A DNA stretch of 64,000 nucleotides from Candidatus Eiseniibacteriota bacterium (GTDB taxonomy: Bacteria; Orphanbacterota; Orphanbacteria; Orphanbacterales; Orphanbacteraceae): positions 14,020 to 78,019 of the forward strand of contig JAJRWB010000009.1 in the NCBI GenBank assembly GCA_024276995.1. Direction: 5' to 3'. The notes under the pieces were generated by a model, which ran no database searches, had not been told where the DNA came from, and saw only the letters and a program-made list of their open reading frames with translations. Shown piece after piece: positions 17,971-24,648 of the stretch. A program made the position numbers and the translations under genes. Position 1 is the stretch's first letter. Each line of letters opens with the position of its first letter.

Positions 17971-18602
17971 GCCTCGTGAAGATCTGCGGCCTCACGCGGG
18001 AGGAGGATGTGGAACTCGTTCGCCGGGAGGGCGTCGACTTCGCGGGCTTCGTTTTCGCCGCCGGTCCGAGAAGGGTCGATCCGAAAAGGGCGCGGGAGCT
18101 GATCGCACTTCTCGAAGGTTCCTCCGTTCGCCCGGTGGGGGTCTTTGTGAACGAGGATCCCGCCAGGGTGGAGGAGATCGCCCGGATCACCGGGATCACC
18201 CACGTTCAACTCCACGGCGATGAGCCGGAAGGGTATCTCGCGTCGTGGCGGGGAAAGCGGATCCGCGCGATCGCGGTGCGCAACGGCGCGACACTCGCGC
18301 GGCTCGGCCGGTGCGACGGCGATTATCTTCTTCTCGACGCCTGGGACGGGACGGTCCGGGGAGGGACGGGGAAGACGTTCCGTTGGGAACTCGCCCGCGA
18401 TCTCGATATTCCCGTTCCGCTGTTTCTCGCCGGTGGGCTCGATCCCGACAATGTGACGGAAGCGATCCGCCTGGTCCGCCCCGCGGGGGTGGATGTTTCG
18501 AGCGGCGTGGAGAAGGAGCCGGGCATCAAGGACGCGAGAAAGGTACGAAGCTTCGTAGAAAGGGCGCGCCGGGCCTTTTCTGCGGAAGGGGGAGACTCTT
18601 GA
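17967..18602 (+). CDS. trpF: phosphoribosylanthranilate isomerase
   Basis: Amadori rearrangement step between TrpD and TrpC. Catalytic Cys in [11 protein letters not shown] at the N-terminus and general-acid Asp in [18 protein letters not shown], followed by [10 protein letters not shown] and the phosphate-binding segment GVDVSSGVE. Length 211 aa. GTG start overlapping trpC; the stop overlaps the TTG start of trpB. Confidence 0.95.
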   Translation: MSLVKICGLTREEDVELVRREGVDFAGFVFAAGPRRVDPKRARELIALLEGSSVRPVGVFVNEDPARVEEIARITGITHVQLHGDEPEGYLASWRGKRIRAIAVRNGATLARLGRCDGDYLLLDAWDGTVRGGTGKTFRWELARDLDIPVPLFLAGGLDPDNVTEAIRLVRPAGVDVSSGVEKEPGIKDARKVRSFVERARRAFSAEGGDS

Positions 18603-19789
18603 AAACGGGACCGGACAAGGCTGGGTACTTCGGAGCGTATGGGGGGAGATTCGTGCCGGAAACGGTGATGCCCGCCCTTCTCGAACTCGAGGAGGCGTAC
18701 GGCGCGGCGAAGAAGGAGAAGGCTTTTCGTCGCTCCGTCGATCGATACCTCAAGGAGTACTGCGGGCGCCCGACGCCGCTTTATTTCGCCGAACGACTCA
18801 CCGCCGCGTTCGGCGGTCCGCGGGTCTATCTGAAACGGGAAGACCTGAACCATACCGGTGCTCATAAGATCAACAACTGCATCGGCCAGGCGCTTCTCGC
18901 GAAGCGGATGGGGAAGAACCGGATCATCGCCGAAACGGGGGCGGGCCAGCACGGTGTCGCCACCGCCACGGCGGCCGCCCTCTTCGGGATGAAGTGCGTG
19001 ATCTACATGGGCGTCGAGGATACGCGCCGGCAATCTCTCAACGTGTTCCGTATGAAAATGCTCGGCGCCGAAGTGGTGCCTGTCGACTCCGGTTCGAAAA
19101 CATTGAAGGACGCGATCAACGAGGCGATGCGCGACTGGGTGACCCACGTGAAAACCACCCATTACCTCCTCGGTTCGGTACTCGGTCCGCACCCGTATCC
19201 CGTCATGGTGCGGGACTTCCAGGCGGTGATCGGACGGGAGGCGCGCCGGCAGATCGTGCGCGCCGAGGGGCGTCTCCCCGATCTCCTCGTCGCATGCGTC
19301 GGCGGGGGCTCCAACTCGATCGGCCTGTTCCACCCTTTCCTCGGGGACGACGCCGTCCGGATGGTCGGCGTCGAGGCGGGTGGACGGGGAAAGAAGCTCG
19401 GCGATCATGCCGCCCGTTTCTCGGGAGGATCGATCGGCGTCCTCCAGGGGACGCTGAGCTATCTCCTCCATGACCGCCACGGACAGATCGCGCCCACCCA
19501 CTCGGTCTCGGCAGGGCTCGATTACCCGTCGGTCGGGCCGGAGCATAGTCACCTGAGAGAGACGGGGCGGGTGGAATACACGTCGGTCGGCGATCGCGCC
19601 GCCCTCGACGCGTTCCATTTCCTGAGCCGCACGGAGGGGATCGTCCCCGCCCTCGAATCGGCCCACGCCGTGGCGTGGCTTCGAAAGGCGGCGCGTTCGC
19701 TTCCGAAGGGCGATCTTGTCATCCTCAATCTCTCCGGACGGGGGGACAAGGACGTGGTCACCGTGGCATCCGGCGCTTCGCAGGTGTGA
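18599..19789 (+). CDS. trpB: tryptophan synthase beta chain
   Basis: PLP enzyme joining indole and serine. The internal-aldimine lysine is in [20 protein letters not shown], the phosphate-binding loop is in [10 protein letters not shown], and [13 protein letters not shown] is the TrpB1-type serine-binding loop. TTG at 18599 (TTGA overlap with trpF) gives a normal N-terminus ([20 protein letters not shown]) and 396 aa. This is the TrpB1 class that normally pairs with TrpA, yet trpA does not follow: the next feature is a tRNA. Confidence 0.95.
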   Translation: MKTGPDKAGYFGAYGGRFVPETVMPALLELEEAYGAAKKEKAFRRSVDRYLKEYCGRPTPLYFAERLTAAFGGPRVYLKREDLNHTGAHKINNCIGQALLAKRMGKNRIIAETGAGQHGVATATAAALFGMKCVIYMGVEDTRRQSLNVFRMKMLGAEVVPVDSGSKTLKDAINEAMRDWVTHVKTTHYLLGSVLGPHPYPVMVRDFQAVIGREARRQIVRAEGRLPDLLVACVGGGSNSIGLFHPFLGDDAVRMVGVEAGGRGKKLGDHAARFSGGSIGVLQGTLSYLLHDRHGQIAPTHSVSAGLDYPSVGPEHSHLRETGRVEYTSVGDRAALDAFHFLSRTEGIVPALESAHAVAWLRKAARSLPKGDLVILNLSGRGDKDVVTVASGASQV

Positions 19790-19796
19790 GGGACGG

Positions 19797-19824
19797 CTCT
19801 TCCCGCCGCCACCCGCGGGGAGAG
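19797..19824 (+). terminator. hairpin after trpB
   Basis: CTCTTCCCGC (19797-19806) pairs with GCGGGGAGAG (19815-19824) with one G-T pair. Only a short GGCTTT follows, so termination may be weak. Confidence 0.4.
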
Positions 19825-19864
19825 GGCTTTCCCGAATCTCCGCGCCCGGGCCGGCGATTCGCCT

Positions 19865-19893
19865 TGGCGTCTTCGTCCGGTTGCGATACAATG
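19865..19893 (+). promoter_or_regulatory. sigma70-type promoter for tRNA-Arg
   Basis: TTGGCG (19865-19870), 17-nt spacer, TACAAT (19888-19893); predicted start about 19900, 14 nt before the tRNA. Confidence 0.55.
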
Positions 19894-19913
19894 CCGTCTC
19901 CGGTGCGATTCAG

Positions 19914-19986
19914 CGCCCGTAGCTCAGTGGATAGAGCACTGGCCTCCGGAGCCAGGTGTCGGAGGTTCGAATCCTCCCGGGCGTAT
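19914..19986 (+). tRNA. tRNA-Arg(CCG)
   Basis: A 73-nt cloverleaf: acceptor GCGCCCG/CGGGCGT, D loop with A20, anticodon stem CTGGC/GCCAG with loop CTCCGGA (anticodon CCG, U33 present), T arm GGAGG-TTCGAAT-CCTCC, discriminator A. CCA is not encoded; a T6 run follows directly and can act in termination or 3' processing. Confidence 0.94.
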
Positions 19987-20100
19987 TTTTTCCCCGGGGA
20001 TCCTTCCCCGGGGAGATCTTCCTCCTCCCCCGTCCGGCCTTTGTAACAATATGCTGTGAAAGGGGATGTAAATCTTCCATCCGGAGAGATCAATTTCTTG

Positions 20101-20129
20101 TTGACAGGAGGGAAAGGCGTTCCTAGAAT
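20101..20129 (+). promoter_or_regulatory. strong sigma70-type promoter upstream of the structured RNA
   Basis: Perfect TTGACA (20101-20106), 17-nt spacer, TAGAAT (20124-20129). Predicted start near 20136, almost 400 nt before the pilM start codon. Confidence 0.7.
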
Positions 20130-20135
20130 GGCGGT

Positions 20136-20370
20136 CCCTTTTCGGCGTGCGCCCGCGGCGCGATCTTTCGGGAAGGCCTCCTAGAGAGGATCCGGTTAAC
20201 CTGTTGAAGGAGAAGAGAATAGAGTATTGCGCTCATCGAGATCGGCCCTGAACGGGCGGGGAACGAACCGCCAGGGGGACAGCGGACTCGCACGGTTCAC
20301 CCCCTGCTCCCTGGTCGGTCCCGCCCTTCGGAAAAGGGTGTAGGGGGTTCCCCCGGGCGCACTTTCTGCG
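20136..20370 (+). ncRNA. candidate structured RNA (unassigned), rod-like with closed ends
   Basis: No gene is present between 20130 and 20527, yet the transcript from the promoter folds extensively. Outer stem: 20147-20155 with 20354-20362 (9 perfect pairs). Then 20170-20174 with 20348-20352, and 20177-20183 with 20341-20347 (7 pairs including one G-T). Inside, 20254-20260 pairs with 20320-20326 (7 perfect pairs), continuing through ACCG/CGGT and CCAGGG/CCCTGG. Alternative pairings GAACCG/CGGTTC and CAGGGGG/CCCCCTG compete in that arm. Size (about 230 nt) and rod shape recall 6S RNA, but the internal loop is large and asymmetric. No tmRNA, RNase P or SRP signature is present. It could also be the pilM leader. 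Confidence 0.5.
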
Positions 20371-20371
20371 T

Positions 20372-20527
20372 TATAATGTAGTAGAGGGCTTCAAGAAAGA
20401 GCCGCTTGACCGTTCGGCGCCAGCGTGAGGAGGTGGACGTCCGCACCTCCACCCCCATCAGGTGCACGGCGGGAAGGCGGCCTTTTTCTTTTTGCCCCCG
20501 TGAGGGTCGTGGAGTAGGGTATTCGGG
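20372..20527 (+). other. pilM leader with hairpins and a TATAAT element
   Basis: TATAAT at 20372-20377 could be a -10 box for pilM but has only TTCCCC as a poor -35. A 7-bp hairpin GGAGGTG/CACCTCC spans 20429-20450. A weak stem followed by TTTTTCTTTTT (20483-20493) may be a partial terminator for the upstream RNA. Confidence 0.35.
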
Positions 20528-21565
20528 ATGTGGGGTACCAATCGGCATGTCGCCGGCTTTGACGGGTCGGGCGACACGATAAAAGCGGTGAGGGTCCGGT
20601 GCGGAAGGGGACGGCGTCCGCTCCTCGTCGATTTCGCGCTGCGCGATCTCTCCGGACCGGGGTCCGACTCGGGACTCTTCCGCGAATCGGGGTGGGGATT
20701 CCGCCGAGGCGGGGCGTCGTGCTCTTATCCGGGCCGGGACATACACATCCGCCAGCTCGATCTTCCTCTCCAGGATGACTTCGAACTGATGGCGAGTCTC
20801 CCTTTCGAGGTAAGGCGTCACGTTCCCGTGTCGGAGTCGGCCGACCGCGTGGTGGCGCACCAGGTTCTTCGCAGGGAACGGGAACGCCGGCGGATGTCGG
20901 TGCTCGTGGTGGTTGCCCCGTCGGCGGAGATCGAATCGGTTCGCGACCGCTACCTGCGGGCGGGGGTGCAGCCGAAGAGAATCGAGCCGGCGCCTCTCGC
21001 CGCCGTGAACCAGGTGATCCACTCCTCCCTCGCTCCGGACGACGGTTGCTGGGGTGTTCTCGACGTGGGCGATACGGGAAGCTGGCTCGCTCTTTGCCGG
21101 AAGGGCGGTCCTCTTCATGTGCGGTCGATCCACATCGGCGGCGCGAGTTTCACCCAGGAACTCGTTCTTCGCTGTCGTCTCACCCGTAAAGAAGCGGACC
21201 GCGTGAAGCGGGCGGAAGTGGCGCTCGGGAAGATTCGTCCCGAGTGGCGTTCGCGGACCGCCACGCTGCCGACGCTTCTGAAGAATACGATCCAAGGACT
21301 CGCTTCCGAAGTATCCTTACAGTTGAATGGTTACAGGAAGAAGAACGGCCCGGTAAGGGCGCTCTTTCTCGCCGGCGGAGGCGCGCTCGTCCATGGTCTC
21401 GACGGCGTTCTCGGCGAGAAACTCGGCATGACGGTGCGTCTCGCGGATCCGTTTTCCGCGTTCGATCTCCCCTCGACATGGACCGCCCGAAAGAGGGATC
21501 TCCTCGCCGACCTGGCTCCCCGGTTTCTCGTCGCCGTGGGGTTGACACGCTGGTGGGAACACTGA
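20528..21565 (+). CDS. pilM: type IV pilus assembly protein PilM
   Basis: Actin/FtsA-like cytoplasmic ATP-binding protein that joins PilN to form the inner-membrane alignment complex of type IV pili. The actin-fold phosphate and nucleotide motifs are present: VAGFDGSGDTIKAV at the N-terminus, GVLDVGDTGSW in the middle and LFLAGGGALVHGLDGVLGEK near the end. At 345 aa it matches PilM. The downstream gene starts after 1 nt, giving the classic pilM-N-O order. Confidence 0.88.
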   Translation: MWGTNRHVAGFDGSGDTIKAVRVRCGRGRRPLLVDFALRDLSGPGSDSGLFRESGWGFRRGGASCSYPGRDIHIRQLDLPLQDDFELMASLPFEVRRHVPVSESADRVVAHQVLRRERERRRMSVLVVVAPSAEIESVRDRYLRAGVQPKRIEPAPLAAVNQVIHSSLAPDDGCWGVLDVGDTGSWLALCRKGGPLHVRSIHIGGASFTQELVLRCRLTRKEADRVKRAEVALGKIRPEWRSRTATLPTLLKNTIQGLASEVSLQLNGYRKKNGPVRALFLAGGGALVHGLDGVLGEKLGMTVRLADPFSAFDLPSTWTARKRDLLADLAPRFLVAVGLTRWWEH

Positions 21566-21566
21566 A

Positions 21567-22073
21567 ATGTATCGCATCGATCTTCTCGCCCGCCGTGATC
21601 GTGTCGTTTTCAGATGGTATTCGGTTCTTCTCACTCTCGCCCTCTCTGCGGGACTCGTGTCGTTCGGTATCCACGCGGGGGGGCTCGTGATGCTCCGCAA
21701 GAGCGATGTCGAAAGCCGCGGGGCGCTCCTCGCCGGGATCGATCGCGTGACCGCGGCGAAAACCGGGGTGGACCGGAGACTCGACGATCGGCTCGCCGTG
21801 ATCGGCGTCCACGCGGAGCGGATTCTCTGGGCGCCCCTTCTCGCCGCCGTTACGGCCGATCTCCCGCGGGGAGACATTCTCGAAGAGATCGAATGGCACG
21901 CCGACAAGAAGAGACTCGTCCTCCGGGTCGAGGGAGAGGACGCGGCCGCTTTTCGTGCATCCCTCGCGTCGGACGCCGCGCTGCGGGAACGTTTCCCATC
22001 GGTGGGCGAGGCGAGGCGGCTCGAGGAAGGGAGATACGAAATCGCCCTCCTTTCGAACGGAGGGGGGCGGTGA
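21567..22073 (+). CDS. pilN: type IV pilus assembly protein PilN
   Basis: Bitopic inner-membrane protein: a short cytoplasmic N-terminus (MYRIDLLARRDRVVF, corresponding to the INLLP-type PilM-binding motif), one transmembrane helix at about 19-40, a coiled coil and a periplasmic ferredoxin-like domain. Length 168 aa. Assignment uses topology plus position between PilM and PilO; sequence identity to the family is low. The stop overlaps the pilO start (GTGA). Confidence 0.8.
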   Translation: MYRIDLLARRDRVVFRWYSVLLTLALSAGLVSFGIHAGGLVMLRKSDVESRGALLAGIDRVTAAKTGVDRRLDDRLAVIGVHAERILWAPLLAAVTADLPRGDILEEIEWHADKKRLVLRVEGEDAAAFRASLASDAALRERFPSVGEARRLEEGRYEIALLSNGGGR

Positions 22074-22576
22074 GCCGGTACGGAAAATACCTCCCCCTCC
22101 TCGCCGGGCCGGTTCTCTTCCTCCTTTTCTCCGTCACGGAAGCGCTTATCGGTCCTCCACGCCCCGGGCCGGAGCGGGAGACGGTGTACGAACTCGTCCA
22201 TCGTCTTTCGCAGCGCACCGCCGCTCTCGCCGAGGCGAAGGAGGCGCTTGCCGCCGCGGAACGCTATCTCGCGGCCAGCCGTCCCGCGGGGGGGGAGGGC
22301 TCGTCTTTTCTGCCCGCCGATCCGGCCGTCGAGTGGGCGCCCATGATGGCCACTCTCCCGAGCGGGTCGTACCACTGGCAAAGGGCGGTGGACCGCGATT
22401 CGACCCGATACGAACTGACTCTTCGGGCGTCGTTCCCCGCGCTCTTCCGATGGCTCGGAGAGCTCGACCGGAGGAAGCCGGGTTTCGAGATCCGCCGGCT
22501 GCGCCTTTCCGGCGAAGGGGAAAATGTCGTGCTCGATCTTGTGGTGGTCCCCGTGGGTGGAGGAGAAAGAGGATGA
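22070..22576 (+). CDS. pilO: type IV pilus assembly protein PilO
   Basis: Bitopic protein with one transmembrane segment (LPLLAGPVLFLLFSVTEALI, about 8-27), a coiled coil (about 40-75) and a periplasmic domain ending in a beta-rich region (VLDLVVVPVGG). It would pair with PilN. GTG at 22070 overlaps the pilN stop; 168 aa. Its stop overlaps the next ATG. Called mainly from topology and gene order. Confidence 0.75.
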   Translation: MSRYGKYLPLLAGPVLFLLFSVTEALIGPPRPGPERETVYELVHRLSQRTAALAEAKEALAAAERYLAASRPAGGEGSSFLPADPAVEWAPMMATLPSGSYHWQRAVDRDSTRYELTLRASFPALFRWLGELDRRKPGFEIRRLRLSGEGENVVLDLVVVPVGGGERG

Positions 22577-23079
22577 GAGGCTGGCCTTCCTTGGCGGGAT
22601 TGATCCTTCTTCTTCCCGCGCTCCTCTTCGGTATTCGGCGGTCGTCGGAGACCCTCTCATCGGTGGCTGATATGGCCGATCGGGAAGTTCCGGGGATCGA
22701 GACCGTTGCGGTCGATCCCCCCGCCGTCGAACGGATCGCCGCCGCCACGCGGAGTGACAGCATCGCCGCCCGCCCGACGGCATTGCCGCGGCGCTCCCCG
22801 TTTCGCCGCGTTGCCTCTCCGCCGGTGAAGAGCGGCGGTGACGCCGCGCCGCCGGGAAAAACGGTTCCCGGAGATGGGATTCCCCGCGTGGAAGCGGTGC
22901 TCGCCGATCACGGGAGGATCGCGGCGGTGCTTCGTGTCGGATCGCGCCGTTCGGGGCCGCTCGGTCGGGGCGAATCGTTCGAAGGATGGGAGGTGGTCGA
23001 TGTGGGGTGGGAATCGGTGCTCGTCGGCAGGAAGGGGGTTCTCTACACGCTCGACACTCCGGACCCGCCGGCACGCTGA
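22573..23079 (+). CDS. PilP/GspC-like periplasmic protein
   Basis: N-terminal hydrophobic anchor (residues about 5-17), a Pro/Arg-rich linker, then a small beta domain (about 110-165) with the pattern of PilP or GspC homology regions (AAVLRVGSRRSGPLGRGESF, then WEVVDVGWESVLVGRKG). Such proteins link PilNO to the secretin. No PilP lipobox Cys is visible, so the anchor resembles GspC more than PilP. pilQ, the expected next gene, is absent. Its 3' end overlaps the convergent membrane-protein gene by 37 nt. Confidence 0.6.
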   Translation: MRGWPSLAGLILLLPALLFGIRRSSETLSSVADMADREVPGIETVAVDPPAVERIAAATRSDSIAARPTALPRRSPFRRVASPPVKSGGDAAPPGKTVPGDGIPRVEAVLADHGRIAAVLRVGSRRSGPLGRGESFEGWEVVDVGWESVLVGRKGVLYTLDTPDPPAR

Positions 23080-24524
23080 ACGAACCGTCTTCTCAGCTTC
23101 TCCGCGGAGAGGAAAAAAACCGCCAGCAGAGCCCCTTCCATCAGCATCGTCGTTTTCCGTGAGACGCCGAACCGCTCCCTCACCGTGGCGGGCCAGAAGT
23201 CGAAAGGAATCTCCGATCCTTTTCCGGACAGGAGGAGCGGGATCGATTCTTTCAGCGTGAGCAGGTGCGACACGAGGCGCGTGCGCAGGGGGTTGTGCCA
23301 CGTATCGTCCCGTGTGAGAACGCCGTCGGGCGGAAGGAAGCCCGCATCGATAAGCGGCTTCGCGAGGCGGGGGAGATCGCCGAGGTGGAACGACACGCCG
23401 AGAACCTGGACGGCCACCGACAGGACGATCAGCGTGCCGAGGAGCAGCCGCCCTGTCCGCCTCTTCGGCACGGCGAGGAGCGCCAGGGGAAGGAGGAGGA
23501 AGGGAACGGCGGGGATGAGGAAACGCGGTCCCCATGTGTAGGCGTGGAACCACCACGACGAGTAGAGAAGCACGAGCGCGGCGGGGATTCCGAAAGCGAA
23601 AAGGAACGCTCCGCGGTCCCGCCTCCAGAGCGCGGCGGCGGTGAAGAGCGCGGCGATCAGCACGGGAGAGTAGAGGAACACCGACTCCCCCGGGCTGACG
23701 AGCAGACCGAGAAACCCTTCGAGGAAAGGAGTGGTGAATCCCCCCGTCCGCCAGCGGTAGAGGCCGGTGACCGATCCGAATCGAACGGCGTTCGGCACCG
23801 CCACGAGGGGAATCACCGCGACCAGCGTTCCGGCAAGGAAGAGGACCGCCGTCCGGAGCGGACCGGTGCTTTTTCCCGGCCGGATCGCCGGAAAGAGAAG
23901 GAAGAGGGGGAGGAGAACGATCCCCGTGATCCTGAGGGCGACCACACTTCCGAATGCGAATCCGGCGAAGAGAGGGCGCATGCCGCCCGGGCGATCGCGC
24001 ATCGAAGCGAGAAGCCAGGCGGCGAGCAACAGGAGCGTGGTCTGCGGCATTTCGGTCCAACTCCTCTTGGCGTACGGCCAGATCATCGTGCCGAGCGCCA
24101 AGAGCGCCGCCAGGGCGATTCCCGAACGCGGAGAACCAAACAGTTCACATGTGAATAGATAGAGCAGGCCCGCCGCCAACGCAGCGCAGATCGGGCTGAG
24201 CAGGGAAGCGAACGTATCTTCCGCCGCCGGTCGCCGTTCGGGAGGGAGAACGCCTACGGCGACGAGACCTTTCGCCGCCACGCTTGCCGGGATGAACAGG
24301 AGGGAGTGAAGAAGGCCGAACTTGGCGTACGAGTATCCCGTCTTCGGGGAAACCACCGTCAGTTGGCCCTGCGACGGGATCGCCGGCGATCCCCTGTCGA
24401 CGATCGCCCGGGCGGTGAGCATCTTGACGTACGCGTCATTCACGTAGAGGCGCCCGCCGGACGTAGCGAGAAAAAGCGCCGCCGCGCAGACGAATATCAT
24501 CCAGAATGTGCTGCGGCACCCCAT
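23043..24524 (-). CDS. GT-C-type polytopic membrane glycosyltransferase-like protein
   Basis: A 493-aa integral membrane protein with about 11 hydrophobic segments. An N-terminal helix is followed by a loop with NDAYVKMLTARAIVDRG; acidic residues in the first extracytoplasmic loop are typical of GT-C glycosyltransferases (ArnT/PMT-like) that use polyprenyl-phosphate sugars. A conserved-looking SWWFHAYTWGPRFLIPAVPF segment occurs in the C-terminal half. Substrate cannot be inferred. ATG 24524 is used because a promoter-like pair sits directly before it. Its last 37 nt overlap the PilP-like gene on the other strand. Confidence 0.65.
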   Translation of the reverse strand: MGCRSTFWMIFVCAAALFLATSGGRLYVNDAYVKMLTARAIVDRGSPAIPSQGQLTVVSPKTGYSYAKFGLLHSLLFIPASVAAKGLVAVGVLPPERRPAAEDTFASLLSPICAALAAGLLYLFTCELFGSPRSGIALAALLALGTMIWPYAKRSWTEMPQTTLLLLAAWLLASMRDRPGGMRPLFAGFAFGSVVALRITGIVLLPLFLLFPAIRPGKSTGPLRTAVLFLAGTLVAVIPLVAVPNAVRFGSVTGLYRWRTGGFTTPFLEGFLGLLVSPGESVFLYSPVLIAALFTAAALWRRDRGAFLFAFGIPAALVLLYSSWWFHAYTWGPRFLIPAVPFLLLPLALLAVPKRRTGRLLLGTLIVLSVAVQVLGVSFHLGDLPRLAKPLIDAGFLPPDGVLTRDDTWHNPLRTRLVSHLLTLKESIPLLLSGKGSEIPFDFWPATVRERFGVSRKTTMLMEGALLAVFFLSAEKLRRRFVQRAGGSGVSSV

Positions 24525-24531
24525 GGCGACG

Positions 24532-24560
24532 ACCTTACCCGACCGTCCCCGGCGAGGCAA
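24532..24560 (-). promoter_or_regulatory. possible promoter giving a leaderless transcript
   Basis: On the minus strand TTGCCT (24555-24560), 17-nt spacer, TAAGGT (24532-24537). The predicted start (about 24525) coincides with the ATG of the membrane-protein gene. Confidence 0.4.
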
Positions 24561-24585
24561 GGCGGACGGCCCCGGCGGTCTTTCC

Positions 24586-24614
24586 TTGATCCGGCGGGGC
24601 CATTCCCTTATCCT
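24586..24614 (+). promoter_or_regulatory. sigma70-type promoter for the GAF/PAS regulator
   Basis: TTGATC (24586-24591), 17-nt spacer, TATCCT (24609-24614); predicted start about 24621, 28 nt before the start codon. Confidence 0.5.
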
Positions 24615-24648
24615 GAAAAGTGTCCCGCTTCTCCCAGGAGCCCGTCCC

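Noticed and set aside
20136-20493. RNase P, tmRNA or SRP RNA at the structured region
   Set aside because: Their universally conserved sequence blocks are absent.
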